DNA from: Bacillus sp. AFS059628
GTDB taxonomy: Bacteria > Bacillota > Bacilli > Bacillales > Bacillaceae_G
Length of the DNA stretch: 48,437 nucleotides
Assembly (NCBI RefSeq): GCF_002571225.1
Contig: NZ_NVEC01000013.1
Coordinates: 1 to 48,437 of the forward strand
Direction: 5' to 3'
The number at the start of each line of letters is the position of its first letter. The first letter of the stretch is position 1. The notes below the pieces were generated by a model. It ran no database searches. It saw only the letters and a program-made list of their open reading frames with translations, and was not told the DNA's origin. Of the stretch, positions 1 through 10,854 are shown one piece after another. Position numbers and translations under genes: made by a program.

Positions 1-36
1 CAAAGAACTTGTCTGCCGCTCAGAAGCGACTTTATC

Positions 37-65
37 AATATAACATTTCGTTACATTTTCGTCAA
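37..65 (-). promoter_or_regulatory. rRNA operon promoter P2 (sigma-A)
   Basis: On the minus strand a -35 TTGACG (60-65) and -10 TATATT (37-42) are separated by exactly 17 nt. The transcript runs left out of the window. The sequence just downstream (revcomp of 1-30) looks like the Bacillus 16S leader, so the 16S gene should start shortly beyond the left edge. An 8-bp inverted repeat (64-71 with 80-87) overlaps and precedes the -35. Confidence 0.8.
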
Positions 66-129
66 CAACTTTTTTTAATAAGTTGTTTTTCGTTTGTTTT
101 GTTTGTTACCTTTCGTGGCAACGAATATA

Positions 130-158
130 AATATACCAGTTTGATTATTAAAATGCAA
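130..158 (-). promoter_or_regulatory. rRNA operon promoter P1 (sigma-A), upstream of P2
   Basis: Minus-strand -35 TTGCAT (153-158), 17-nt spacer, -10 TATATT (130-135). It lies 93 bp upstream of the P2 -10, the tandem arrangement typical of Bacillus rrn operons. The region from here to the lysS terminator is very A+T rich and holds no gene. Confidence 0.7.
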
Positions 159-266
159 TAGTTTTTCTAATAAAATTTTTAACTTAGTATAAAAGTATAA
201 AAACAGCATATTTCTTCTATATAAATATAATTTCTTGCACCATCAAACTTTACTACTCACACTTAA

Positions 267-297
267 ATAAAAAAAGCTTTGGAGAAATCTCCAAAGC

Positions 298-299
<2 letters not shown>
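267..299 (-). terminator. lysS terminator
   Basis: Near-perfect hairpin with arms 274-285 and 288-299, followed on the minus strand by a T tract (269-275). The lysS stop codon is inside the stem. It separates lysS from the rRNA promoters. Confidence 0.9.
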
Positions 300-1818
<1,519 letters not shown>

Positions 1819-1834
1819 CTATTAATTTTTACAA

Positions 1835-1862
1835 TATATACAGTATAGCATTTTCTACTCAA
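1835..1862 (-). promoter_or_regulatory. Candidate sigma-A promoter for lysS
   Basis: Minus-strand -35 TTGAGT (1857-1862), 16-nt spacer, -10 TATATA (1835-1840), between the dusB terminator and the lysS start. Modest match. Confidence 0.4.
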
Positions 1863-1864
1863 CT

Positions 1865-1894
1865 AGAAAAACTGCCAGCAACTAACTGGCAGTT
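1865..1894 (-). terminator. dusB (folate operon) terminator
   Basis: Hairpin with 9-bp arms AACTGCCAG / CTGGCAGTT (1870-1878, 1886-1894) and a short T run on the minus strand. It closes the pabB-to-dusB transcription unit. Confidence 0.8.
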
Positions 1895-1956
1895 CTTCTT
1901 TCTTTCACGTAATTATAGGAAGTGTATAGAAGAATGTCAATCTTCCCTATCTATTA

Positions 1957-2955
1957 TTAACCAACGTGAATTGTTTGTTGTTTCGCTTCTACTTCTTCTA
2001 CAAATGCACCTAATACATTCGCAAGGTCTTCACGCGTATTACAAGCATTTATACCATTACGTACATTTGCATTACCACGAATACCTTTTAAATACCAAGC
2101 TGCATGCTTTCTCATCTCTCTTACAGCGACACTTTCGTTCTTTAAATCGATTAGACGATCTAGATGCAACATACATACGTCAATTTTCTCACGTACTGTC
2201 GGTTCCGGCATTAATTCACCTGTCTCTAAATACTTTACCGTACGATAAATCATCCAAGGATCTCCAAGGGCAGCACGACCAATCATAACGCCATCTACAC
2301 CAATTTCATCAATCATGCGTTTTGCATCTTGTGGCGTTGCGACATCACCATTTCCGATAACCGGGATATTTACAGCTTGCTTTACTTGTTTAATAATATC
2401 CCAATCCGCTTTCCCCTCATACATTTGCACTCGTGTACGTCCATGAACCGCTACCGCTTGTCCGCCAGCACGTTCAACAGCTTTTGCATTCTCGATTGCG
2501 AAAATATGATCCTCATCCCAACCAATACGCATTTTAACTGTAACTGGTTTTTTTACAGCATCTACAACTGCCGCTACCATTTCATATATTTTATTTGGGT
2601 CTAACAGCCACTTTGCTCCTGCATCACACTTAACGATTTTCGGTACCGGACACCCCATATTTATATCAATGATGTCTGCTGTCGTATATTGATCTACATA
2701 TTTCGCAGCATCTACAAGAGTCTCTTTTTCTCCACCAAAAATTTGTAAACTTAATGGCTTTTCTCTCTCATCAATATATAACATATCTAACGTTCTTTTA
2801 TTGTTCAGTAGTATTGCCTTATCACTTACCATTTCGGCACAAACTAGACCGGCACCAAATTCTTTTACTGTCAAACGGAATGCAGAGTTACACACTCCCG
2901 CCATCGGTGCTAATACAACTGGATTTTTCATCTCAATATTTGCGATTTTTAACAC
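1957..2955 (-). CDS. dusB: tRNA-dihydrouridine synthase (DusB family)
   Basis: FMN- and NADPH-dependent reductase that makes dihydrouridine in the D-loop of tRNAs. The TIM-barrel start APMAGVCNSAFR (about residues 16-27) and the catalytic-cysteine motif NMGCPVPK (Cys near 102) are visible, with a conserved GNGDV phosphate-binding turn further on. I start it at the GTG at 2955, giving MLKIANIE and 332 residues, because AAGGAG sits 9 nt upstream and the length matches the B. subtilis protein. The longer reading from a GTG at 2982 would overlap yazB and contain the SD sequence. It is the last gene of the folate operon, an arrangement shared with B. subtilis. Confidence 0.95.
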   Translation of the reverse strand: MLKIANIEMKNPVVLAPMAGVCNSAFRLTVKEFGAGLVCAEMVSDKAILLNNKRTLDMLYIDEREKPLSLQIFGGEKETLVDAAKYVDQYTTADIIDINMGCPVPKIVKCDAGAKWLLDPNKIYEMVAAVVDAVKKPVTVKMRIGWDEDHIFAIENAKAVERAGGQAVAVHGRTRVQMYEGKADWDIIKQVKQAVNIPVIGNGDVATPQDAKRMIDEIGVDGVMIGRAALGDPWMIYRTVKYLETGELMPEPTVREKIDVCMLHLDRLIDLKNESVAVREMRKHAAWYLKGIRGNANVRNGINACNTREDLANVLGAFVEEVEAKQQTIHVG

Positions 2956-2978
2956 TCGATTTACTCCTTCCTTCCTGG

Positions 2979-3182
2979 TCACTTTGGCATTAACTCATCT
3001 ATCGAGACCTTTAATGCTTTAGCAACTTCCACTACAAAATCTTGGGAAGGCGATCGATTTCCTCTCTCAACTTCACCTAAAACAGATACAGATACCCCTA
3101 ATTCTTTTGCAAAACTTTCTTGCGTATAACCTTTTAGCTTTCGAAAAGCACGAATGCGTCTTCCCCATTTTTCTGCTTCCAT
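2979..3182 (-). CDS. yazB: Small XRE-family helix-turn-helix protein (YazB-like)
   Basis: The 67-residue protein is almost entirely one Cro/C1-type DNA-binding domain. The helix-turn-helix spans roughly YTQESFAKELGVSVSVLGEVERG (residues 19-41). There is no effector domain. Its target is unknown. The start overlaps the 3' end of folK by about 49 nt, so it is translated within the folate operon, and dusB follows at once. The same folK-yazB-dusB order is found in B. subtilis. A role in controlling the operon is possible but only inferred. Confidence 0.85.
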   Translation of the reverse strand: MEAEKWGRRIRAFRKLKGYTQESFAKELGVSVSVLGEVERGNRSPSQDFVVEVAKALKVSIDELMPK

Positions 3183-3649
3183 ACCGTTACTCCCTCTCGC
3201 CTTTTCATTTCTTCTACTTGTGAACGTGAAATGTTTTGTTTTATATCTTGATTAATCTCTAACAACGGAACGATAACAAAAGCTCTTTCGAACATCCGCG
3301 GATGCGGAACAATAAGATTCTCTGTTTCAATATTTTCTTGATTATATAGTAAAATGTCAAGGTCGATAGTCCTCGGACCCCACCTGATTTCCCTTTTTCT
3401 TCCTAGGTCATTCTCTACTTTTTGCGTTACTTTCAATAATTCTTGTGGTGATAAATTGGTAGAAATTTTTATAACTAAATTTAAAAAGGAACTTTGGTCA
3501 GTATAACCAACTGGTTCCGTTTCATATACAGAAGAAACATCCTCAACTTGGATATACGGATTTTTATTTAGAAACTGAATCGCTTCAGTTAAATACGTAT
3601 AACGCTCTCCAATATTTGAACCTAATGCAATGTACGCTACATTATTCAT
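3134..3649 (-). CDS. folK: 6-hydroxymethyl-7,8-dihydropterin pyrophosphokinase (HPPK)
   Basis: Transfers pyrophosphate from ATP to 6-hydroxymethyl-dihydropterin, the step before FolP in folate synthesis. The 171-residue product opens with YIALGSNIGER. It carries the family signature RWGPRTIDLDILLY (about residues 88-101) with the metal-binding aspartates, and the following VPHPRM motif. Length is normal for the family. The ATG overlaps the folB stop by 4 nt, so the two are translationally coupled. Its 3' end overlaps yazB. Confidence 0.97.
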   Translation of the reverse strand: MNNVAYIALGSNIGERYTYLTEAIQFLNKNPYIQVEDVSSVYETEPVGYTDQSSFLNLVIKISTNLSPQELLKVTQKVENDLGRKREIRWGPRTIDLDILLYNQENIETENLIVPHPRMFERAFVIVPLLEINQDIKQNISRSQVEEMKRREGVTVWKQKNGEDAFVLFES

Positions 3650-4008
3650 GGACGTTCTCTCGTAATTTCCACTGCTACAGCACGATAATGCCCCGGTATC
3701 GGCGGATCTGGTTTAATCACCTTTATTGTACATCTTGAAATGCTCTCATATTGTTTCAATATATCTGCAGCGATATTTTCAGCAATGCTCTCTACAAGCT
3801 TATACGTTCTATCTTCAACAACTTTCCTACATAATTCAAAAAGCTCTCCATAATTGACAGAATGCTCTAGGTCATCACTTTCTCCGGCCTGCTTCAAATC
3901 CAATTCCACCGTTAAGTCCACTTTAAATCTTTGGCCCAATTTATTTTCCTCTGGGAATACACCATGGTAACCGTAAAACTCCATATCATGAATATAAATT
4001 TTATCCAA
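3646..4008 (-). CDS. folB: Dihydroneopterin aldolase
   Basis: Converts dihydroneopterin to 6-hydroxymethyl-dihydropterin and glycolaldehyde in folate synthesis. The 120-residue protein has the family's YGYHGVFPEENKLGQRF motif (about residues 12-28) and the C-terminal region VIKPDPPIPG with the expected catalytic lysine. It uses a TTG start that directly follows the folP TAA stop. A run of G (GGGGGG) about 8 nt upstream serves as ribosome-binding site. It overlaps folK by 4 nt. Confidence 0.96.
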   Translation of the reverse strand: MDKIYIHDMEFYGYHGVFPEENKLGQRFKVDLTVELDLKQAGESDDLEHSVNYGELFELCRKVVEDRTYKLVESIAENIAADILKQYESISRCTIKVIKPDPPIPGHYRAVAVEITRERP

Positions 4009-4842
4009 TTACTTTCCCCCCTTACCAATCATCGCGTCCATCATCTTAGCCATACGCGCCATTTCCTTCACATCATGAACACGAACAAACTCACAACCTT
4101 TTTCAATACCGAGACAAACGGTAGCTCCTGTTCCCTCAAGACGTTCCTCTACCGGTAAATCTAGCACATGCCCAATAAAGGACTTTCTTGAAGTCCCTAA
4201 GAGAACCGGGTAACCTAGTACGTTTAACTGTTCTAAATTACGCATCGCTTCTAAATTTTGTTCTGGTGTTTTAGCAAAGCCGATACCTGGGTCTAAAATG
4301 ATATTCTCATCTCGTACGCCAGCATCTTTAGCAATTTTAATACTGCCATATAAATCAGCAATCATATCAGCAATTAAATTGCGGTAATTCATGTTATCGC
4401 GATTGTGCATTAAGATAATAGGTACATCGTAATGAGCTGCAACTTCAGCGATTTTGGGTTCCGCCTTTGCTCCCCAAATATCATTAATAATATGAGCACC
4501 AGCTTCGAGTGCTTGTTTTGCAACTTCAGCTTTATACGTGTCGATAGAAATAGGTAATTTCACTTCTCTTGAAACTGCCTGAATCATCGGAACAACTCGC
4601 TTTATTTCTTCTTCCACTGATACTTTAGCAAAACCAGGGCGAGTAGACTCACCACCGATATCGATAATATGAGCACCTTTATCTCGCATTTCTTTCGCAT
4701 GGCGCACCGCAGCTTCTACCTCGTTGTAACTTCCACCATCGGAAAATGAATCTGGCGTTACATTTAAAATCCCCATAATTAAAGTGTTTTCATTTAAGTT
4801 CAATGTATATTCGCCGCAGCGCAAATCATAATCCCACTTCAA
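4009..4842 (-). CDS. folP: Dihydropteroate synthase
   Basis: Condenses 6-hydroxymethyl-dihydropterin pyrophosphate with para-aminobenzoate; the sulfonamide target. The protein shows NVTPDSFSDGG (about residues 27-37), DIGGESTRPG and, near the C-terminus, GTSRKSF, all substrate- or phosphate-binding loops of this TIM barrel. I chose the TTG at 4842 (MKWDYDLRCG, 277 residues). A GAGGAG lies 9 nt upstream and the TTG follows the pabC stop by one base. The longer in-frame reading from 4902 would lie inside pabC and add a cysteine-rich stretch not known in the family. B. subtilis calls this gene sul. Confidence 0.96.
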   Translation of the reverse strand: MKWDYDLRCGEYTLNLNENTLIMGILNVTPDSFSDGGSYNEVEAAVRHAKEMRDKGAHIIDIGGESTRPGFAKVSVEEEIKRVVPMIQAVSREVKLPISIDTYKAEVAKQALEAGAHIINDIWGAKAEPKIAEVAAHYDVPIILMHNRDNMNYRNLIADMIADLYGSIKIAKDAGVRDENIILDPGIGFAKTPEQNLEAMRNLEQLNVLGYPVLLGTSRKSFIGHVLDLPVEERLEGTGATVCLGIEKGCEFVRVHDVKEMARMAKMMDAMIGKGGK

Positions 4843-4843
4843 A

Positions 4844-5716
4844 CTACACATCTCCTCTTCGCAATTCATTTCTGCTCCACAACTTCTCTCTCTGCATTTC
4901 ATACAGATTCATAAACCTTTTTGTAACCATACCTACTTTACCCGGGAAATCTCGTCCCTCTATACGATTAAGCGGAACAATTTCTTGAACCGAGTTTGTT
5001 ACGAAGACTTCATCAGCTGAAAGTAATTCATCTTTTGTAAAGAAACCTTCCTTTACTTCTATGCCTAGTTCTTCAGCAACCTTTATAATAAACGCACGAG
5101 TGATACCATTTAAAATCCCCGTTTTTAACGAAGGTGTATATAAAATATCACCTTTTACAAAAAAGAGATTCGAAACAATACCCTCTGCAACATAACCTGT
5201 TTCAGTAAGGAAAATACCTTCCTTATTCATAACATTTCCTATTTCACGTTTCCCTAAAATGTTATTTAAATAATGGTGAGACTTCAAGCGAGATGCACCC
5301 TCTGGTGTATTTCGCACTTGATTTAAGACAACCCCTTCTTTTTCCACTACATCTCCCGGGGCCGCTAAAGGTTTTATAAAAACAATAATAGACGGCTCTT
5401 CATACATTTCTGTTTGCAATCCAATTTCATCTATACCCGCCGATACATTAAAACGGACATACGCATTCTCTAATTTATTCTTAATGAGTAAATTCTTCAA
5501 AATAAGCATTACTTCATCTTTCGTCATCGACCATTTAATTTGCAACGTATCAAGCGAATCTATTAAACGATCATAATGATCATCCAATAAGAAAGGATGG
5601 CCATTATAAATACGAAACGTCTCAAAAACTCCAAGACCATATAAATAACCGTGGTCATACGGTGAAATTCTCGCTTCACTCGCTTCTACATACTGACCGT
5701 TTACGTAAATTAACAT
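4844..5716 (-). CDS. pabC: 4-amino-4-deoxychorismate lyase
   Basis: PLP-dependent fold-type IV enzyme that releases pyruvate from aminodeoxychorismate to give para-aminobenzoate. The 290-residue product has the family's N-terminal [14 protein letters not shown] (about residues 21-34), [10 protein letters not shown] around the PLP lysine, and [15 protein letters not shown]. Its ATG overlaps the end of pabA by 7 nt and has no recognisable SD, so coupling to pabA translation is likely. It resembles branched-chain aminotransferases, but the pab neighbours fix the assignment. Confidence 0.95.
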   Translation of the reverse strand: MLIYVNGQYVEASEARISPYDHGYLYGLGVFETFRIYNGHPFLLDDHYDRLIDSLDTLQIKWSMTKDEVMLILKNLLIKNKLENAYVRFNVSAGIDEIGLQTEMYEEPSIIVFIKPLAAPGDVVEKEGVVLNQVRNTPEGASRLKSHHYLNNILGKREIGNVMNKEGIFLTETGYVAEGIVSNLFFVKGDILYTPSLKTGILNGITRAFIIKVAEELGIEVKEGFFTKDELLSADEVFVTNSVQEIVPLNRIEGRDFPGKVGMVTKRFMNLYEMQREKLWSRNELRRGDV

Positions 5717-6297
5717 GACGTCACACTTGGACTGTATTTACGAATGAAATTCTGCAACAACTCTTTTCCGTGGGAAGTCATAATAGATTCCGGATGGAAC
5801 TGTACACCTTCAATCGGTAATGTTGTATGACGGAGCGCCATAATTTCCCCTTCTTCTGTCCAAGATGTTACCTCTAAGCACTCCGGTAATGTCTCTTTCT
5901 TAACAATAAGGGAATGATAGCGCGTCGCAGTAAATGGATTAGGGATATCCGAAAAAATCGTCTTTCCATCATGATGCATAGGTGACGTTTTCCCATGCAT
6001 TAATCGCTCTGCACGGACAACCTCTCCGCCAAACACTTGCGCAATAGATTGATGCCCAAGACAAACCCCAAAAATCGGAATCTTTCCAGCGAAGTATCGA
6101 ATAACCTCCATACTAATCCCTGCCTCATTCGGACTACATGGGCCTGGCGAAATCATTAAAAATTCTGGTTTCATATTCTCAATATCTGAAATAGTCACTT
6201 CATCGTTACGTTTAACAACAAGCTCTTGTCCAAGTTCTCCAAGAAACTGTACTAAATTAAATGTAAAAGAATCATAATTATCAATCATTAATATCAT
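5710..6297 (-). CDS. pabA: Aminodeoxychorismate / anthranilate synthase glutamine amidotransferase subunit
   Basis: Supplies ammonia from glutamine to PabB. Class I amidotransferase of 195 residues: [11 protein letters not shown] at the start, the oxyanion loop [11 protein letters not shown], nucleophile Cys79 in GVCLGHQ, and HPESIMT near the C-terminus with the His-Glu of the triad. I start it at the ATG at 6297, preceded by AGGTGAGAG, not the GTG at 6306. In B. subtilis the equivalent protein also serves TrpE; whether this one does cannot be told from the window. It follows pabB by 5 nt. Confidence 0.96.
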   Translation of the reverse strand: MILMIDNYDSFTFNLVQFLGELGQELVVKRNDEVTISDIENMKPEFLMISPGPCSPNEAGISMEVIRYFAGKIPIFGVCLGHQSIAQVFGGEVVRAERLMHGKTSPMHHDGKTIFSDIPNPFTATRYHSLIVKKETLPECLEVTSWTEEGEIMALRHTTLPIEGVQFHPESIMTSHGKELLQNFIRKYSPSVTSC

Positions 6298-6302
6298 TTC
6301 TC

Positions 6303-7700
6303 TCACCTAACCGTTTCTTCGCTACGTTCTTTTGCACGCCATAAAGCAATCGCCTTTTTGAGCGACTCTTTATATTCATTTTCCGGATTTGAATCAATTA
6401 CAATTCCCGCTCCTGCTTGTACATGAGCTTTCCCATCTTTAGCAAGAAGTGTTCTAATTACAATATTCAATTCTGTATCTCCAGAATAACCGATCCAACC
6501 AATTGAACCTGTATAAATCCCTCTGCGAACAGGCTCTAATTCTTCAATGATTTCCATCGTACGTATTTTCGGGGCACCAGTAATTGTTCCACCAGGGAAT
6601 ACAGCTTTCACTAAATCGAAAGCATCCTTATCTTCTTCCACCTCACCACGCACATTAGAAACGATATGCATAACATGTGAGTACTTTTCAATTACCATAA
6701 ATTCATCTACTTCTACAGTGCCATATTTACAAACGCGCCCTAAATCATTTCGTTCTAAATCTACAAGCATAACATGCTCTGCTCGTTCCTTTTCATTCTC
6801 AATTAATTCCCTTGCTAATTCTTTATCCTCTTGTTCATTCGCACCGCGGGATCTTGTACCAGCAATTGGTCTTGTACTTACTTCTTGCCCTTGTTTTTTA
6901 ATTAGCAATTCAGGCGAAGCACTAACAATTTGAAAATCCCCAAGCTCCAAGTATCCCATATATGGAGATGGATTAATTTCACGAAGGCTTGTATAAATTT
7001 CTAACGGGTGTGTTTGTAACGTTCTTTCTTGTCTCGTCGACAAGTTTACTTGAAACACATCACCAGCCCCAATATATTCTTGAATACATTCAACCGCCTT
7101 CATAAAGCTTTCTTCTGTAAATGCAACTGCTTCACTTTTCTTTTCAGGGCATGCAAACGGTATAGTCACTTCCGGCGCTTCTTTCGCCCAAAGAACCTTC
7201 CATTCATTTAATCGCTCTTTTGCCTCTTCATGCTTATCTACATAATGTGTAATAATCCATAATACTTTTTCTTCTTGATCATACACAAACACATCATCAA
7301 ATAATAAAAAGAATATATCAGGTATATTAATATCATCCTCTGCAAGAGAAGGTAATTTTTCAATATAACGGATGCAATCATAACTAAAGTAGCCAATTGC
7401 ACCACCTTGAAATGGCGGGTACCCTGGATTATAGTCTGTTTTCCATTGCTCCATATATTCCTGCATTAAATCTAATGGATTTCCTCGCTTTATTGTTTCC
7501 TTACCACTTTCACTTATATGTAACGTTTCACCCTTCCCTTGGATTACCGCTACTGGGTTCAACCCCACAATGTTATAACGACCGCCACGTCCACTTTCTA
7601 ACAAAATATGTTGCGGTTTATCCTTAGAAAGAAATTTATATTGCTTAAAGAAATCTAACTGATATGGAATAGAAAGCGCTAAAGATTTTCTTCGTTGCAT
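6303..7700 (-). CDS. pabB: Aminodeoxychorismate synthase component I
   Basis: Chorismate-binding enzyme that aminates chorismate, using ammonia from PabA, to 4-amino-4-deoxychorismate. The 465-residue product has the TrpE/PabB C-terminal domain: [50 protein letters not shown] and [22 protein letters not shown] are all recognisable. The start is the ATG at 7700 (MQRRKSLAL) with GGGGTG 5-7 nt before it. It is the first gene of the operon pabB-pabA-pabC-folP-folB-folK-yazB-dusB. Anthranilate synthase TrpE is the alternative family, excluded by context. Confidence 0.96.
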   Translation of the reverse strand: MQRRKSLALSIPYQLDFFKQYKFLSKDKPQHILLESGRGGRYNIVGLNPVAVIQGKGETLHISESGKETIKRGNPLDLMQEYMEQWKTDYNPGYPPFQGGAIGYFSYDCIRYIEKLPSLAEDDINIPDIFFLLFDDVFVYDQEEKVLWIITHYVDKHEEAKERLNEWKVLWAKEAPEVTIPFACPEKKSEAVAFTEESFMKAVECIQEYIGAGDVFQVNLSTRQERTLQTHPLEIYTSLREINPSPYMGYLELGDFQIVSASPELLIKKQGQEVSTRPIAGTRSRGANEQEDKELARELIENEKERAEHVMLVDLERNDLGRVCKYGTVEVDEFMVIEKYSHVMHIVSNVRGEVEEDKDAFDLVKAVFPGGTITGAPKIRTMEIIEELEPVRRGIYTGSIGWIGYSGDTELNIVIRTLLAKDGKAHVQAGAGIVIDSNPENEYKESLKKAIALWRAKERSEETVR

Positions 7701-7807
7701 ATCAACACCCCGTCTTCTTTTATCCCACCTTCTTAAAGTAACCACTTCAAACTATATTCGTTATGTATGCAGAAGGGTTACACTCGAAGGCTAGTGAAAA
7801 TAAATTA

Positions 7808-7813
7808 ATTATA
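7808..7813 (-). promoter_or_regulatory. Candidate -10 box for the folate operon
   Basis: A perfect minus-strand TATAAT about 110 nt upstream of pabB, after the cysK terminator. No good -35 lies 17 nt further upstream (ACTTCA), so the call is weak. Confidence 0.35.
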
Positions 7814-7872
7814 CTACCTCTTATTTTACATGAAGTTTTCTAGTCATTCACTCTTTTCCTATTTCCAATCCA

Positions 7873-7907
7873 AAAAGAAAAAGCATCCTTTTTCAAGGAT
7901 GCTTTTT
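7873..7907 (-). terminator. cysK terminator
   Basis: Perfect hairpin with 13-bp arms (7878-7890, 7895-7907), TTTC loop on the plus strand, and a T-rich tail on the minus strand. It lies 13 nt after the cysK stop. Confidence 0.92.
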
Positions 7908-7920
7908 CAATCACATATAA

Positions 7921-8844
7921 TTAAGATTCAAATTGATAAAGTGGTGTACTTAAATAACGTTCACCGTTACTTGGGATAATAACAAGTACCTTTTTCCCTT
8001 TACCTAACTTTTTCGCAATTTCTGTTGCTGCATAAATAACTGCTCCAGAAGAGATACCCACTAAAATACCTTCCTCTTTCGCCACTCTTCTTGCATATTC
8101 AAATGCTTGTTCTGTTTTTACTTGAACAATTTCATCATATACTTCTACATCCAACGTCTCTGGGATGAATCCCGCCCCAATTCCTTGGATTTTATGTGGA
8201 CCTGGTTTTCCACCAGATAATACTGGTGAATCCGCAGGTTCTACTGCATAAATTTTAATATCTTTATATGCTTCCTTCAGTACTTCACCAGCACCAGTAA
8301 TCGTTCCACCTGTACCAATTCCTGCAATAAACGCATCTAATTGGTCGCCCATTTGTTCAACAATTTCTGGACCTGTTGTTAAACGATGAATTTCTGGATT
8401 CGATTGGTTTTTGAACTGTTGTGGTATAAAGTAGCCATGCTCTTTTGCTAATTCAGTCGCTTGACGAATTGCTCCACCCATTCCTTCAGGACCTGGAGTT
8501 AATACTAATTCAGCACCGTAAGCACGTAATAAATTACGACGTTCAACACTCATTGTTTCTGGCATTACTAAAATTGCCTTATATCCTTTAGCAGCCGCTA
8601 CCATCGCTAAACCAATTCCTGTGTTACCACTTGTTGGCTCAATGATTGTATCGCCTTCTTTTAATAATCCCCTTTTTTCAGCATCTTCAATCATAGCTAA
8701 TGCAATACGATCTTTAACACTGCTCCCTGGATTCATAAATTCTAATTTTAAGTATATATCTGCGCTGTCTGATTCTACGATGCGGTTCAACTTAACGATC
8801 GGCGTTTTCCCGATTAATTCTGAAACTGATTGTGCCACTCGCAT
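7921..8844 (-). CDS. cysK: Cysteine synthase A (O-acetylserine sulfhydrylase)
   Basis: PLP enzyme that makes cysteine from O-acetylserine and sulfide. In the 307-residue protein, Lys44 in NPGSSVKDR is the PLP Schiff-base lysine, [10 protein letters not shown] (about 70-79) binds substrate, and [10 protein letters not shown] binds the PLP phosphate. The start is the ATG at 8844 ([12 protein letters not shown]), with AGGAG 8 nt upstream; a GTG at 8862 lies upstream of that SD and is rejected. It is transcribed alone from a good sigma-A promoter and ends at a strong terminator. In B. subtilis CysK also acts with the repressor CymR. Confidence 0.97.
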   Translation of the reverse strand: MRVAQSVSELIGKTPIVKLNRIVESDSADIYLKLEFMNPGSSVKDRIALAMIEDAEKRGLLKEGDTIIEPTSGNTGIGLAMVAAAKGYKAILVMPETMSVERRNLLRAYGAELVLTPGPEGMGGAIRQATELAKEHGYFIPQQFKNQSNPEIHRLTTGPEIVEQMGDQLDAFIAGIGTGGTITGAGEVLKEAYKDIKIYAVEPADSPVLSGGKPGPHKIQGIGAGFIPETLDVEVYDEIVQVKTEQAFEYARRVAKEEGILVGISSGAVIYAATEIAKKLGKGKKVLVIIPSNGERYLSTPLYQFES

Positions 8845-8894
8845 TCCTGTCACTCCTAACACCGAGTATTTTTATTGGTTTTGTCTATATTTAG

Positions 8895-8923
8895 ATTTTG
8901 TCAGAAAATTCCCTGTTTGTCAA
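8895..8923 (-). promoter_or_regulatory. cysK promoter (sigma-A)
   Basis: Minus-strand -35 TTGACA (8918-8923), 17-nt spacer, -10 CAAAAT (8895-8900), about 50 nt upstream of the cysK ATG. Confidence 0.75.
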
Positions 8924-8958
8924 TCTATTTAGAGGGTGAATTCCCTTAATTTCCCTTA

Positions 8959-9834
8959 TTATAAATTCTCAATTAAATTTGTAATATCTTCTTTAGAAAA
9001 CTTATATCGCTCATTACAGAAATGACAATGAACTTCTGTTTCTTCTTCTTCTTCACGAACTTGCTCTAACTCTGTTTTACCTAAACTAATTAATACACTC
9101 TCAATACGTTCGCGTGAGCATGTGCAATTAAATTGAACGTCCATCGTTTCTAATACTTTTACTTTATCTTCTCCAAGAACTGCATACAGTAACTCTTCTG
9201 GAGAAAGCCCTTGTTCAATCAATGTTGATACAGGAGGAATCTTCTGCAAACGATCTTCAATGAACGAAATTGTTTCTTCCTGCGCACCCGGCATAATTTG
9301 AAGGATAAATCCACCTGCCGCTAATATGCTGTCATCTCCATTTACAAGAACGCCAACACCTACAGAAGAAGGCGTCTGCTCAGAAACTGCAAAGTAATAC
9401 GTGAAGTCTTCCCCTAATTCTCCTGAAACAATTGGAGATTGACCAATAAACGGCTCACGCATACCAATATCTTTAATTACTGTTACAAATCCTTCAGTAC
9501 CTACAGCTTGATATACACGTAATTTTCCTTGTTCCGTTCCTTCAAAGTCAACATGTGGATTCGTTACGTAACCACGTACATCCCCATTTGCATGAGCATC
9601 TACTAAGATAGGACCAATCGGGCCATTACCTTCTACCTTAATCGTTAGCTTTTGGTCACCTTTTAACATTGCGCCCATCATTGTACCTGCAGTTAAAGAA
9701 CGACCAAGTGCCGCTGAAGCTGTTCTCCATGTATCATGACGTCTTTGCGCCTCACTTACCGTGTTAGTAGTACGTACACTATACGCACGCACTTCTCCAT
9801 CAAACGCTAACGCTTTTACTAAATAATCTTTCAT
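8959..9834 (-). CDS. hslO: Hsp33 redox-regulated holdase chaperone
   Basis: Cytoplasmic chaperone switched on by oxidation of a zinc centre. The 291-residue protein has the N-terminal Hsp33 fold ([12 protein letters not shown]... and the [11 protein letters not shown] segment). Four zinc-binding cysteines, Cys237/Cys239 (CTC) and Cys270/Cys273 (CHFC), match the family CXC/CXXC pattern, separated here by an acidic stretch. It starts 6 nt after coaX and is likely co-transcribed with it. In B. subtilis the prsA-like yacD gene follows; here cysK follows directly. Confidence 0.97.
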   Translation of the reverse strand: MKDYLVKALAFDGEVRAYSVRTTNTVSEAQRRHDTWRTASAALGRSLTAGTMMGAMLKGDQKLTIKVEGNGPIGPILVDAHANGDVRGYVTNPHVDFEGTEQGKLRVYQAVGTEGFVTVIKDIGMREPFIGQSPIVSGELGEDFTYYFAVSEQTPSSVGVGVLVNGDDSILAAGGFILQIMPGAQEETISFIEDRLQKIPPVSTLIEQGLSPEELLYAVLGEDKVKVLETMDVQFNCTCSRERIESVLISLGKTELEQVREEEEETEVHCHFCNERYKFSKEDITNLIENL

Positions 9835-9840
9835 ACTTAT

Positions 9841-10629
9841 TTATTCACCTTTCTCATGCTGTAAATTTGCATTACGCTCGTATAACATATACAAACCTTT
9901 TAATGTTAAGAATGGATCTACAACATCAATTACATTCGATTCTTCTGAAATTAATTTCGCCAATCCACCTGTTGCAATAACTTTTGGTTCTTGTTTAGCT
10001 TCCTCTTTCATACGCTTAACAATACCTTCCACTTGTCCAACATAACCATAAAGAATACCAGATTGCATCGCACTTACCGTATTTTTCCCAACAACACTGC
10101 TTGGTTTTGTGATTTCAATACGAGGAAGTTTTGCCGCTCTACTGTATAAAGCCTCTGCTGAAATCATAATTCCCGGTGTAATAACGCCACCCATATAATG
10201 CTTTTCTTCGTTAATATAACAATATGTAGTAGCCGTACCGAAATCGACAATAATAAGCGGACTTCCATATAAGTGGATTCCAGCTACTGCATTTACAATT
10301 CGGTCCGCACCTACTTCACGTGGATTTTCATATTTAATATTTAGCCCAGTTTTTATTCCAGGACCTACTACAAGCGGTTTAATTTTAAAGTACTTTTCAC
10401 ACATGCGCTCTAAAGCAAACATAATTGGTGGTACGACTGAAGACACGATAATACCTTTCACATCTTCAAACGAAAGACCCTCGTGCTCAAGCAACTGCTT
10501 TACAAGCATTCCATATTCATCTTCTGTCTTATGACGATCTGTTTCCATGCGCCAATGTTGACGAAGTTCCCCCTCTTCAAACACGCCTAGTACAGCATTT
10601 GTGTTCCCTACATCCAATACAAAAATCAT
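9841..10629 (-). CDS. coaX: Type III pantothenate kinase
   Basis: Phosphorylates pantothenate, the first step of CoA synthesis. The 262-residue protein has the ASKHA-fold phosphate loop [10 protein letters not shown] (about residues 6-15), [23 protein letters not shown] and a late ATGGLAKL adenosine motif. This kinase type is insensitive to CoA feedback. It follows the ftsH terminator and starts with an ATG preceded by GGTGAG. hslO follows. Confidence 0.97.
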
Positions 10630-10734
10630 ATTCTCACCACTTATCTTATTTAATCTATATTTGTGCAGTATGTATAAAACTTATAAAAACATCATATCAC
10701 ACATACTTATATAATCAGCTTTTCTATCCTCATC

Positions 10735-10764
10735 ATTTTACAAAAAGATTACGCTCTATTTCAA
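10735..10764 (-). promoter_or_regulatory. Candidate promoter for coaX-hslO
   Basis: Minus-strand -35 TTGAAA (10759-10764), 18-nt spacer, -10 TAAAAT (10735-10740), in the 225-nt A+T-rich gap after ftsH. It would give a leader of about 100 nt. Confidence 0.4.
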
Positions 10765-10818
10765 TTTTTAATACTATATTTATTTAAATTCTTTTTCTAC
10801 TTCATTTCGTTACACAAA

Positions 10819-10848
10819 TAAAAAAAGGAGTGACCACCGTCACTCCTT
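10819..10848 (-). terminator. ftsH terminator
   Basis: Perfect 10-bp hairpin (10825-10834, 10839-10848) with CACC loop on the plus strand and a T7 tail on the minus strand, just after the ftsH stop. Confidence 0.93.
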
Positions 10849-10854
10849 CATCTC

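Noticed and set aside
4843-4902. Cysteine-rich N-terminal extension of FolP
   Set aside because: It is the in-frame readthrough upstream of the TTG start and overlaps pabC; the SD and family length support the shorter protein.
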